DNA of 64,000 bases from Planctomycetota bacterium (GTDB lineage Bacteria; Planctomycetota; UBA11346). The stretch lies in contig JANQLF010000044.1 in NCBI GenBank assembly GCA_028280785.1, forward strand, positions 39,187 to 103,186, read 5' to 3'. The position numbers and the translations under genes were made by a program. Shown here one piece after another: positions 23,301 to 28,929 of this stretch (positions are counted from its first letter, which is position 1; each line of letters opens with the position of its first letter). The notes under the pieces are model-generated. The model had not been told where the DNA came from. It searched no databases and saw nothing but the letters and a program-made list of their open reading frames with translations.

Positions 23301-25238
23301 TAATGTGCTAATGTCATGAGTACTAGTGTCTAAAGTACCGTCATCTATGCGCAACAAATCACAATCTGCATCTCCCAACAGAGAAATAGTTCCTGAACCA
23401 TACTGAACCCTTAAATTACCTCCTCCAATATCAAAACCATCTATTGTATTAGTGCCGGAGGAGCTACCTCTCACTGATAAATCAAGATAATGACCTTTGC
23501 TATCGTTAAAATTAGCAGCAGGATTAACTGTTAATATTTTCTCTCCACTAATGCCAAGACCCATGACGAGCTCAGATGCCTGTGAAGCAGATACTATTCC
23601 TGACCCAATTTCTAATTTACTAATACGCCCGCCTCCTTGTATTTCAGTAGTCTGACCTGACTCTGCAATAATAAGTCTATAAAGTTGGTTTTTCCAAAAA
23701 TTATTTTTGTAATAGCCGCTTCCCGTTAAATGAACTGTACTCGTTCCTTTCGTAATTTGTCCAGTTGCACCATCATCAGTAACTTTAAAATTACCGCCTA
23801 CCTTTATCGTACTACTGGTCAAATCCACAGATCCAGTAATCCACATATCTGAAGTGGCCGCAATATTATAATTATTACAATCAAGCTTGCCCTCATCAAT
23901 GCGAATAAGGCCACAATCAATGTCACCTAAAATGCTTATCGTGCCCGCACTGCTTTGCTGAACGGCAAACGATCCATCCCCAAGATTTAGCGCATCTACA
24001 GTATTGATGCCACCATCTCCTCTGGCTTTCAATCCAAGGAAATAACCCTTACTATCATTGAACTTTGCCAATGTGTTTACAGAAATGATCTTACTATTCG
24101 ATATACCTAAGCCGACCGTAAGTTCACTCGTTGATGATGCAGAAACCACTCCTGCCCCAACTTCCAATATACTTACACGACCACTACCCTGAATTTCAGT
24201 GGTTTCACCTGCATCTGCGATCTTAAGTTTATAGAGTTGATTATTCCAAAAATTGTTCTTATAAAGACCCGTTCCCGTTAAATGGACGGTGCTCATTCCT
24301 TTATAAATCTGTTTCGTACTGCCATCATCAGTGACTTTAAAATCACCACCTACAACAACAGTACTATTCGTTAAATCAATTGATCCCGTGATCCACATAT
24401 GTGAATTCGCAGTTATATTATGATTATTACAATTTAACTTACCTTCATCAATACGAACTAAACCGCAGGTAATATCCCCTAATATGGTAATGGCGCCTGT
24501 TGCACTTTGTTGTACAGCGAATTGCCCAGAGCCTAAATCGGCTCCATCTACTGTATTATAGCCACCGCTACCACGCGCTTTCAGATTCACATAGTGACCT
24601 TTGCTATTATTAAAACTGGCACCTTGATTAATTGTTATGATTTTTTGACCGCTGACACCTAAACCTACGACAACTTCAGTGCTCGCAGAGGCGGTTACAG
24701 ATCCACTGCCAACAATCAAAAACGAAGTACGGCCACCTTTGATAAATTCGGTTGTTTGCCCCGCATCAGCAATTTGCAATGTTGACAATTGATTTTGCCA
24801 ATGGCCATTCTCAAAGGTCCCTGATCCAGTTAAATGCAAAGTCGAAGAACCTGCATTTATCCTTTTTGAACTACCATCGATAAATACATTACCAGCAATG
24901 CTATGTGTACTTGTTGATAATTTCAGTTCACCATCATTGAGACTTAAATCTCCACTGAGATTTAAACTGAACCCATTGGTATCTACGTTGCCAGTATAAC
25001 CACTATTTAACTTTAAATTAACCAAACTCACTGACTCAGTTAAGTTACAGTCTCCAGTACCAGATCCATCAAATACCGCTGAGTCCGTAGCACTAGGAGC
25101 CACTCCACCAGACCACGCAGAATCATCATTAAAGTCGGCTGTAACCGAAGAAATCCAAGTGATTTCAGCGGTATAAACACTGGTTAATAAAAGAAATAGA
25201 ACGATTAATTTGAGACTGCGCGTGATCATATTCGGCAT
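8361..25238 (-). CDS. Giant secreted RHS polymorphic-toxin-like protein (RHS2), 5625 aa
   Basis: Signal-like N-terminus (MITRSLKLIVLFLLLTSVYTAEITW), beta-strand-rich repeats, Calx-beta-like repeats ('TIVEDDE', 'VTIIDDEAPP', 'LTITDDD'), cadherin/Ig-like modules, YD repeats, RHS core signature 'YDPLIGRFLQLDPARDGVNWYTYAGGDPVNRWDPSGL' (~9.63-9.74 kb), then a ~425-aa variable C-terminus. Confidence 0.95.
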   Translation of the reverse strand: MPNMITRSLKLIVLFLLLTSVYTAEITWISSVTADFNDDSAWSGGVAPSATDSAVFDGSGTGDCNLTESVSLVNLKLNSGYTGNVDTNGFSLNLSGDLSLNDGELKLSTSTHSIAGNVFIDGSSKRINAGSSTLHLTGSGTFENGHWQNQLSTLQIADAGQTTEFIKGGRTSFLIVGSGSVTASASTEVVVGLGVSGQKIITINQGASFNNSKGHYVNLKARGSGGYNTVDGADLGSGQFAVQQSATGAITILGDITCGLVRIDEGKLNCNNHNITANSHMWITGSIDLTNSTVVVGGDFKVTDDGSTKQIYKGMSTVHLTGTGLYKNNFWNNQLYKLKIADAGETTEIQGSGRVSILEVGAGVVSASSTSELTVGLGISNSKIISVNTLAKFNDSKGYFLGLKARGDGGINTVDALNLGDGSFAVQQSSAGTISILGDIDCGLIRIDEGKLDCNNYNIAATSDMWITGSVDLTSSTIKVGGNFKVTDDGATGQITKGTSTVHLTGSGYYKNNFWKNQLYRLIIAESGQTTEIQGGGRISKLEIGSGIVSASQASELVMGLGISGEKILTVNPAANFNDSKGHYLDLSVRGSSSGTNTIDGFDIGGGNLRVQYGSGTISLLGDADCDLLRIDDGTLDTSTHDISTLDDMWISGQLNINSSSIITVGGDFKITSANGDVQANSSVMHIAGDWLNTGGGTMNMGTSNVIFESTSADQDITVAGEAFNLVTINTAETVSFNDAQDIKTLAAVTDTANIDLQFKESVIHNIDELNLSGSNGNYVLLDSSDQSNEWGLTVSGQQFVNGVNVARSDASTSAYPIRALGSIDSGSNTNWIFSEQAIWDGGAADNNWSSAENWLSDNVPGINSEVIFDNTSDKNVVIDQAVSVASVSINDGYDGIIDQQANVTLSSDLIIESGRWEANDQSITSAGSVTIASERRRFIAGTSTVTLTGTGTVANRHGTNRFYNLNVAATGHTTTVTDRTRAHRLYIGAGTFDCNALPIYVGSPASTTNEKIFTVDAAANIINISGFRFYGGTGNTYEIDGGALNQLATKKSGCMTFYNNATYKIQTRDLNTGCIGLLSDCTLDLNGYNVTTTHDIHVGRRAFSPTLLCGTSTITCRDFELISNGGAPTADLGSATINVNRHWRTDSGAVITAGTSNIVFNGNKKQNADFGNSAHLATITVNKTGNKMFFKTNGFTAGTLHVHECQTVRFQNGQTFAVNDNFTLAGSASCGVKVESMTPGSAWLLDVDANATQSLSYVCAQDSDASSGAQINATNNGCDDGGNTNWNFVTTQPLMAMLSLSNPPTAMETLEEDEDVFTFDVTLTGTVSGTVVLNVETSTGAAAVNSDFTLSSSSLSFTTAGTQQFTLSIDDDAVIEGPESLIVTLSSTSAVSIVDVVQMTIVEDDEPPVPSLTIEDTSVDEGDLARVTVSLDEPANQEITVTYTTGDDSPASAVADTDYTSQTGIVTIAIGADSADIFIQTTADNDVESDETFKVTLSSPVNALIADADAIVTIVNDDVVNLPPIVMDDEYFVPEGGTLNIAAPGVLGNDNDPLPQNVALTATLVSADTNGDLTFDPSGDGSFDFTHDGSESPAEFTFVYSVTDNVNPAVEGEVTITINPVNDPPVITSTAGDEVNEGELYTYPVTVDDPDNTLAELSFHLNNEPTGMEIDENGVITWTPGEGVTTSGTVTVIVSDGGTTDGTQNFVVDVLPVNNPPVISGLPATTIEINTFYSFTPLASDADGDDLQFTILGLPSWASFNSNTGNVSGLPVEGDEGNYPGIVISVTDNIAPPVPLATFSIDVYLPNTAPVVDAGIDQQVLLSASPITLNGTATDDGLPLNSSLTYTWSTISGPDVVSFFDESQLNTTATFTSTGTYVLQLSVTDGELVSVDTLTVIVADQSIVTLGAPSASTVNEINGSTVTIPVTISHALASDLSVTLAVSGSASSGDYTLSPSPVVITQGTTSANATITITGDTILEIDETIIVSIASSGAATIGIPSSQTVTIIDDEAPPVVQFTNTSMTVVESSNVVLIPFESDVPLAEIVNVTYSLSLPGTGIADASDVSFDTETMVLNSGENANYLRVYVLDENILEGAEALTITIDAAPANEWTVGTNNSFIVNIQDPTTVSFGADTYSVAENVSSIDIPINLNYAAVGDFEVQWQVTGGNVIASEDHALLYSGTVNFSVNDTTNNLHIEILNDSIVEPPETLEISLIAVDNVADGKINLGTYPVTTLTITDDDTGVIPEISWDTLQSPITEADQTLSLNVNISQAPATGVQVVVPYILQAGTATGGLGNTSDYVQYAGEIIFTDTGPTTQSIAVVINDDEEVEGEESFTVQLLSASNATLNASDVHTVTVTDDDLGAVVFAVDGVTGNVSGGTYQNSAQLSIALEPANASAVIYYQIDGGALQTYSGAFTLNDSASITAYAELNTIQTPSSAITITVVDDNDYPNDSSQTPSTAVTTKVSPYSWEVAGVFNDTAVRGAVDGNVIPGAVTLGNKLAFMNAPLVPETNTLLTLTPIDARGTAGQPLQKLVHWEHTKIEGNATIYIRAGDSLLLAAPSTATGNVSLLGLPNLANGESVILEKGCHLKTTFSKPGVCTISVEGSSDDLTVIIAGNPFSGQRLISEVDYTRDVSFDDDQLVYTSADTEVLLVTQGGAGGPGAMDVPVYDCQNQIYAATDVNYQIKVLDRGTPYIVARINQTNNSEQPIIAYKEVEEFTLWNSLNTRGILESEHAILEMQPYIDGVILKRSDVVVDSTADPSVTLYSKSNATLKTDPIRKEFYNQWQVVMPITSESESYSCKFIAYETVGETETPVSRTESDAITNAAIAKITYSPDPEAYVNEYDQPGEGVELSIAEDFTIGVSIAYESVSGDMNLLLESLVINITEPSTGVISLRSGEGVSNGLFKSSSFTHAVHPEGTYIGVEPQPTTLLIDLCTVALQSSYGLTASEKYEDRINGDILPDTAQFSYKTYVDSFRIGNKTVDKTFLNDYIVDQNGDAVIQPYWDGTGYFYKIDSISKETVTVNNTLAKIPWEATLAQYYMYEDFDARAYPDYYEGMGYNYPPLSLFEETTAEDPSDFIPSLAPVAGGLIHSVTDYGTHGDYYLTPGVYSVVDGDTYDPLFMNVFNEASMDLAQWVFDNGGIANASWSPEYQDWLIFIEGTLTIDGTIYSMQRHDLASPMHVDDFNNDPSLLDQWFDVPKGTSVVDEEEVKVTFSRDFSQWPVDVHIEDAIREEFEGSPFIKEIEKEIVWKYDVDSFDETVHITSRKNLLNAATNLTHTDPDHFDSITYAYTLTSESNTPATYYEPTITVTPRLINQNYKNTIMNVKVDYDTDKLEDQHYRFTKIEHATGLPLSANASIEVIPSVGQVELSEQNLNLTFTLDTWNTPLMGPDLSISYNSQDYIDRGWGYGWTTNYDMLVVDETTVIDETGGIVKFDISSGKSVNREIGSILEERTEDPEAVDNSPAAKWPEDEETGYLAGERYRLDRLNHITYFFNGDGWLVRLKTWRQEEIHVTRDAQTNKITLVSDAYGRSVNPEDYFTVSDGKLHSFKNICKSGIYSFEYDEYKNITSMEQRALPQQGIIPGEDFALEDTSTLKYTFKYENTFTNFNGETLSTGQVTKIVYPDKIAQKNPGGSETVIDSSAAPDYIVNLAFGGAVTYTLNQDNFVTSTTRQMSNTSAEDLTSTYTYVGNGFPLRTSVSISGTLRSEKEYDERGNVIYDITYAGPDGDNREILYEYHPTLNMPLKTTILNVRGVGSHMPVNLVTTNEYYEGEFNIGSLRKMISPTQATSTFTYTNEVDKPGFLATSTDELNNTWSVIERTAYGNVKKVETAGNRVLLTTFENSGEKGLVKTTTDLRGLQTSYEYDARQRPWKVTDTTGAFKIFVRTPNNRIAHVITSPLVDKDSNQIVSALVSSNTYDTWHRLRSSSQPGVTKIDYDYERNGSHWLVEQTQGSRNLGKKEVDAAGRIIARTVKVLLNETDESATDCVTTFSYNANTGYLGQITNALSEVTTYYRNLLNQEIRIESPAGNIDTVYNTGSNLLVSTDNNCLGWQLSTTNPLAQKVSMVYDRNGRVIENIGINGVSSRSLYNSRGEIISFVPACGLGSTWTYGPDGIDVTLTVPDGNKVARSLNANGDAVTAWIKPGGSQAVATKTKSLLPYSDAMKVRDVYLYNGDSVTSERNFSSITGSLLDSTSVEDAGNDGLNKVTFAGSRGVTLGGDGLALGTFTTMQLGIGTNNQTLVASVIDRDAINGRITGGTSQLNLTSENVMHPVTGEIQYSKDDRNGDLKTTDRIIERDKLGRPIKWLRILGDNKSITFEQVYDEAGRVVLIDDPIHGASYKTYTPLGQVKTLISKGERNGSVAVGGIVNRTDYNGINLPESTYVNERLLEHRDYSVTGELLSLTVNGRETTYNYDSKLRFIDRVEAPGDRIQTTAYDPIAKTVTKTQNVAAGIRTIIETHDDLERVINRTISVNASSSKTETFEYYPRGRIKKHTRIDGKTHNYTYYPNDDSLFQNVIKDIDDTTILATITYEKELVSGGGYKQKITETIPGTPDDIVKARILTFDRAGRLVSTEVTGQNTVAMEYNLDNTVKSRGVFEYSYNNLGQLNGIKDGRHVNAEITEVSYYDASSGAAAGMKEDVIFKNGIMRHYTYTDRGLLATILQTYPASGAYTGNITGSELFACKYDEQDRLIGSITLKCNPGTNFDTLYDNIESYFSNPSYSLANVVEEERVNYLYDSADHLVHENIIRADGEDYLNQFVFDPFGNKTKQLSGVIIEGFDSAPTLSPGSISFDATTDKVRYLSLTFTPNDLALGVGETSGSAGVGFDVTTIGATPTTYKINALTRVDNNVYTLHLNIDDGTEPIEIGPLANNHPSVLELVIQPDDTMQIVLSSSGEELRQELLLDGPIEKDVTLFRDDALTTLDSLRWQATTSGYVVTDFTYNLFNQLSSSSNGTASTVYTYTDGGHLYETKIDGVLQKSYLYDYADRLLQVKDGIGDNIESIEYTDSSWQRKTVTHGTNVNNMTTFMWDGDHLLSASKNNATIEYAYYQGAPLWEINDFTSNGKSVGVYTKNHRADVTGIYGHFGDSTADKGMIRKYRYDAFGRIIDAEKVTYQPLVPSASLGELSLANLNPGPRYRGYWHEGGSVALYHTQNRHYDPLIGRFLQLDPARDGVNWYTYAGGDPVNRWDPSGLFWRFYGDPAHGKYTDKTKKIKKISASWIEDGTIEPNNKKGPNQAQWDLARAEFPDAPIIQPWGTTQDGFEYPKAPPHFDLLPIHLIGPGIRKNPILDGLTGARFELAANFAMKYENGRYLVSTTKSENGGWNFTDAPEAGLEHYIYLRIESASRHYDLGADMVAQMYSIGGVGDVATIAGLSQWLVETEAGRKAAKLYGLTGVAVGGTGYLIAKKFKLPNAVKEKISPLLNIARQKVMKLAKQMEDIGLKGSNYKYRPRPKNIRGAAQAPKRPFAPNADGVVRSTDEAEEILRNSIKDTELDMEGVQFNFLDPEDVDLIQADDAAAEYFSGNDLDLDEIVTWESFLNDDGNFPVKVDPSILNSDEAIIGNLAHELYEINHLKVYFEESGGSMTLRRLRSLINPGIKDNLHDKSWDFVNNMLWPE
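23250..24920 (-). repeat. In-gene tandem repeat, period 552 bp (184 aa), about three copies plus a partial fourth
   Basis: The conserved 'gttaaatg' anchor (encoding HLTG) occurs at 24829, 24277 and 23725 (552-bp steps). Protein units share 'MWITGS.DLT.ST..VGG.FKVTDDG....I.KG.STVHLTG.G.YKNNFW.NQLY.L.IA..G.TTEIQG.GR'. Confidence 0.9.
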
Positions 25239-25536
25239 CCATAATGAAGAGCTTTATTGATTGAGTAACATACCATTAGATACAAAACTTCATAAGCAAC
25301 CGCTTACTTTTAGGGGCTAAAAATTAACCCAAATTTATCACTGCTAAGTGGTGTATTGTATTTGTGTTACATACTAATAATAGAATAATACAGAATATTG
25401 ATGATTAATTACTGCCACCCTAGCTGTTTGAAGAATAGTACATAGATGAATACAATTCAGTGAACTCATTCAAGATCTGATAATAGCACTCTAATTTCAT
25501 TAATATAATCATAATACGACCTGTATAATTTTCTTT

Positions 25537-25726
25537 GCAGTTCATGCAGCAAATCTTGCAGATAGAGCAGAATTTACGTCTAGTTTTGTCCACAAATGTC
25601 CAGTCTTGTCCCTATCTAATCTCTGTTCTCATCTCAGTTTAATACTCTAAGCCAATTTATTGACTACACTTATACAATTGACTTGAAATCATTGACATCG
25701 AAGAGGACACTGGTTCGAGCCCAGTC
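25537..25726. repeat. Block B of the duplicated ~190-bp end sequence (putative att/arm region)
   Basis: Aligns colinearly with 6141..6330: the same 145-bp distance between the 'gcagttcatgcag' anchor and the 'cttgaaatcattgacatcgaagagg[a]cactggttcgagcccagtc' core. Sequence diverges after CCAGTC, with no CCA end. Confidence 0.85.
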
Positions 25727-25767
25727 TCATATGCACTGAATATTGCTCGATTGAAATTTTCGGAACC

Positions 25768-26112
25768 TCATTTCCATGGCTCTATAAACACCGAATATTC
25801 TCCGTATTTCACTTTATACTCTACACCTTCTTTATCTGGACCACACTCTTCAATAATGCAAAAGGATAATTCTTTTTCGATGTCCTTTTCTATCTCTTCT
25901 TTCGACGGCGCTCCGCTTTGATCAAATTCGTAACGCTTCTCGAAATAATGCGCCAAGACCTTCAAGCCCCATTCAATTGCAAGGTTTTTGGATTTCGCAT
26001 AAATAAGTACATCCATACCACAATCAGTCCCTGGATATTCAGGGGTTCTATCTCCAAAGTCACCAAACATATAGCAATAACTGAAGTGAAACCAAGATTC
26101 TTCCTGAGTCAT
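25768..26112 (-). CDS. Hypothetical protein, immunity-like
   Basis: 114 aa, acidic ('WFHFSYCYMFGDFGDRTPEYPGTDCGMDVLIYAKSKN'); clustered with 26122..26604. Confidence 0.65.
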   Translation of the reverse strand: MTQEESWFHFSYCYMFGDFGDRTPEYPGTDCGMDVLIYAKSKNLAIEWGLKVLAHYFEKRYEFDQSGAPSKEEIEKDIEKELSFCIIEECGPDKEGVEYKVKYGEYSVFIEPWK

Positions 26113-26121
26113 GAGTACTCC

Positions 26122-26604
26122 TTAAAAGGATATCGGTTTTCTGACGCTCAGAGCACACTCAACAAGCTCTTTCATTTGTCTTACAAAGTACCTCATTGAA
26201 ATTTCCTGATCCTGGTTATCCATTTGCATTTTACTAATTATATCAATTTCGTCTTTTAAAGACTCCAATTCATTAACAGGTACATAATCACCGGCATGCG
26301 TTCCACTATAAATAACTTTTTGCATTAAAATTGGTAATTTATTCTTATAAGGGCTGAGAATCTGGCGTAAATAAGCTACCGTCGACATATTACCAATCCT
26401 GTGATGAACCAGGACACCACCTTCATGAGTGCATGCTTCATAACCATCACTCCACTGATCAAACTCCAACAACACCTCAAGAGCCTCCACCCTGGAACAC
26501 CTTGCACCATCTTCATCTATATACACCTCCCACTCTGGATCAGGCTTCTTTTTCAAATCACCTCGCTCAAGGCAATCACAATACACTACAGCATCTAGCC
26601 CCAT
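26122..26604 (-). CDS. Hypothetical protein, immunity-like
   Basis: 160 aa ('MGLDAVVYCDCLERGDLKKKPDPEW...'); separated by 3-9 bp from neighbouring ORFs on the same strand. Confidence 0.65.
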   Translation of the reverse strand: MGLDAVVYCDCLERGDLKKKPDPEWEVYIDEDGARCSRVEALEVLLEFDQWSDGYEACTHEGGVLVHHRIGNMSTVAYLRQILSPYKNKLPILMQKVIYSGTHAGDYVPVNELESLKDEIDIISKMQMDNQDQEISMRYFVRQMKELVECALSVRKPISF

Positions 26605-26607
26605 AAC

Positions 26608-27312
26608 TCATATCCACCAAAACAAAAAATACCGAATAAGCGCAAACATCCACAATAGAACTAAAATTAACCCTATCCAATTTAGTATCTCCAATGTGAT
26701 CAATGATTTCTTCTCTAACTGAATTAGCGAGAAGATTATATCACCGCCAGCAAGCAGCGGTAATGGCAAGAGATTAAAAATGGCATAGTAAGCAACTAAG
26801 TGAATTACTAATTCTGGCAATGAGCACTCTGAAAAAAGCACCATAAAACTATTTATAATAGCCTGCCCATCACTCAATGGTGACCAAGCTCCTCGTAAGT
26901 AATCACCAATAACAGATACGTATTCAGCATACACATTCATTTCAAGTAATAAATCAGATCCCACTAGCATACATACAAGCGCTGACCCAGTTAAATAAAT
27001 TCTCTTAAATACCGATACTTCATCTATGTATTCGTATTCTTTATCTAGTGAATCCTTTGTTAGGCCTTCGGGTATTTCCTCGCTTATAATTTCAGAAAAT
27101 AATTCTGGCTCTTTCGTAGGGAACTTAACATAACCACCAAACGGCAGCCAATGTATAACCAACTTCCCTTTAGTATATAAGGTTGGTCCCATCCCAAGCG
27201 CAATTTTTTCGATCCCAATATTAGCGGCTCTGCTCATCAAGACGATACTACCCATATGTATGATTGTGAGCATATATGCAATGAGAATAATCAAAAATAT
27301 AAGCATATACAC
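26608..27312 (-). CDS. Membrane protein homologous to M50 (RseP/S2P-like) peptidase, predicted inactive
   Basis: 'NIGIEKIALGMGPTLYTKGKLVIHWLPFGGYVKFP' and 'AIFNLLPLPLLAGGDIIF' align with RseP 'KVERFSIGFG...PLGGYVKM' and 'NLLPIPVLDGGH', but HExxH is replaced by HMGSI and LDG by LAG. Confidence 0.7.
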   Translation of the reverse strand: MYMLIFLIILIAYMLTIIHMGSIVLMSRAANIGIEKIALGMGPTLYTKGKLVIHWLPFGGYVKFPTKEPELFSEIISEEIPEGLTKDSLDKEYEYIDEVSVFKRIYLTGSALVCMLVGSDLLLEMNVYAEYVSVIGDYLRGAWSPLSDGQAIINSFMVLFSECSLPELVIHLVAYYAIFNLLPLPLLAGGDIIFSLIQLEKKSLITLEILNWIGLILVLLWMFALIRYFLFWWI

Positions 27313-27346
27313 CTCATTTAATGGTCATCCAAAACTTAAACAAGTT

Positions 27347-28786
27347 TTACTTCACCCTTTTCTTCTTCCGACTACGCTTCTTCTTCACCGGCTCTTCGAC
27401 CACCGGACGATGCTCGCAATCCATCATCAAGGCATCACGGGTAAAAATAAGATTATATTCATTATAGTTTTTAGGCAAATCCTTAAAGAAGGAATTATCA
27501 TAATCGATGGGCAATTTTGTTTCATCGATAACAATAGTAAACGTACTCTTGTTTATTTTCCGATAAATCAGTGAATACTCCAGCCGTTTACCATTGAACA
27601 ATAAAAATGTCTGTGGCATGCTATTTTCTATCTCTTGAATGTCATTAGGAAGGGTTTTATGCGTCCTATAATGGCGGCATAGATCCATGCCTATCTGCAC
27701 CATTCGTTGCTCTGATTGTGATTTAGCCATAGATTCATAGCACATTGATAAATTTATCCTCAAGCTTGATCCTAATTCAGTCAACGTCTTTCTGTTTGCA
27801 ATATCTTGTATAGTATCTGTCGTTTTACCTGTAACACTATTACGTATACTGAAATAATATTCATTATTATCGACGCTGGCCAAATAACCCCACATGTAAT
27901 TCATTAAACCTGAATACAAACTTTCATACCACTCGGTGTAATTTGGATCAAACAAGGTCCCGTTTGCTAATTCTTCAGCATAATACGATCCATAAATAGC
28001 CAATTCAATTTGTGTCGAATCTACAATCATATCAGCGACTTCTTTAATTTCTAAACGAGGTATTTTTACACCATCACGCCAAGACAAGTATAACAATGCA
28101 TCATCAATTATGGAAAGACATGCATAAGACTGCATGCTATCGATTAACGAATATCCATTAATCTGACTTTGACGCCAATGTATAATATCATCAATATCAA
28201 ATTCTCCCAAGTAAAGTTGAAGTACATATAACTGTGTGGCTATACGCAGGCTCAATAAATTTGGAGTATATTCTGGAAACAATATGGTGTGATCGATTTT
28301 CCCTGCCGCTGGCCGATATTGGGTTAAATAAGAAAGATGATCAATACCCACTTTCTGTGTGTTAATAATATCGCGTAATTCTTCAAAGATCTTTTGATAT
28401 TTTTGTTTTGCACTCCAATCGCGCTGATCCTCGGTTATATACTTTGGAAATTTTACACGGTAAGAGCAAAGATCATCACATATTTCTTCATAAACTACCT
28501 CTGAATATAAATATTCCCAATCTTCTACGTCTTCGAGAAGGCGCATTAGCCTTTGCTGTGCCTGGTCATCAATAACTGGAAAATAAGGTTTCAATTCATC
28601 AAAATTTGTCGGAACACCCTCATTACGCATCAATTCAAGATGTTCGATGTACATGCGATGACTGACATGCCGTTCATGTTCTACATACAAAAATGCCAAC
28701 AATGGAATACAAATAATAGCAATTGCTATTATAACCCGTTTAACCCATTTCTTTCTCACTGGATCTGGGAGGTTTTGGTCTTCCAT
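27347..28786 (-). CDS. Hypothetical membrane-anchored protein
   Basis: 479 aa, single N-terminal TM (VKRVIIAIAIICIPLLAFLYV), strongly basic C-terminus (VKKKRSRKKKRVK). No family recognised. Confidence 0.75.
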   Translation of the reverse strand: MEDQNLPDPVRKKWVKRVIIAIAIICIPLLAFLYVEHERHVSHRMYIEHLELMRNEGVPTNFDELKPYFPVIDDQAQQRLMRLLEDVEDWEYLYSEVVYEEICDDLCSYRVKFPKYITEDQRDWSAKQKYQKIFEELRDIINTQKVGIDHLSYLTQYRPAAGKIDHTILFPEYTPNLLSLRIATQLYVLQLYLGEFDIDDIIHWRQSQINGYSLIDSMQSYACLSIIDDALLYLSWRDGVKIPRLEIKEVADMIVDSTQIELAIYGSYYAEELANGTLFDPNYTEWYESLYSGLMNYMWGYLASVDNNEYYFSIRNSVTGKTTDTIQDIANRKTLTELGSSLRINLSMCYESMAKSQSEQRMVQIGMDLCRHYRTHKTLPNDIQEIENSMPQTFLLFNGKRLEYSLIYRKINKSTFTIVIDETKLPIDYDNSFFKDLPKNYNEYNLIFTRDALMMDCEHRPVVEEPVKKKRSRKKKRVK

Positions 28787-28929
28787 AGTATAATACTAAC
28801 TCACAATCAGCGCATCGGTGCTGGTATATGATAACATGAAACTCATGACAAACACCTCTTTATACTTTGGCCCTCATTCCTTTTTGCAAATAGCACTTCC
28901 ATAAGTCCATAACTACCAATACTCCCTTC

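Noticed and set aside
25240-25536. Possible promoter elements upstream of RHS2
   Set aside because: AT-rich intergenic DNA; no -35/-10 pair could be asserted without the sigma-factor consensus of this organism.
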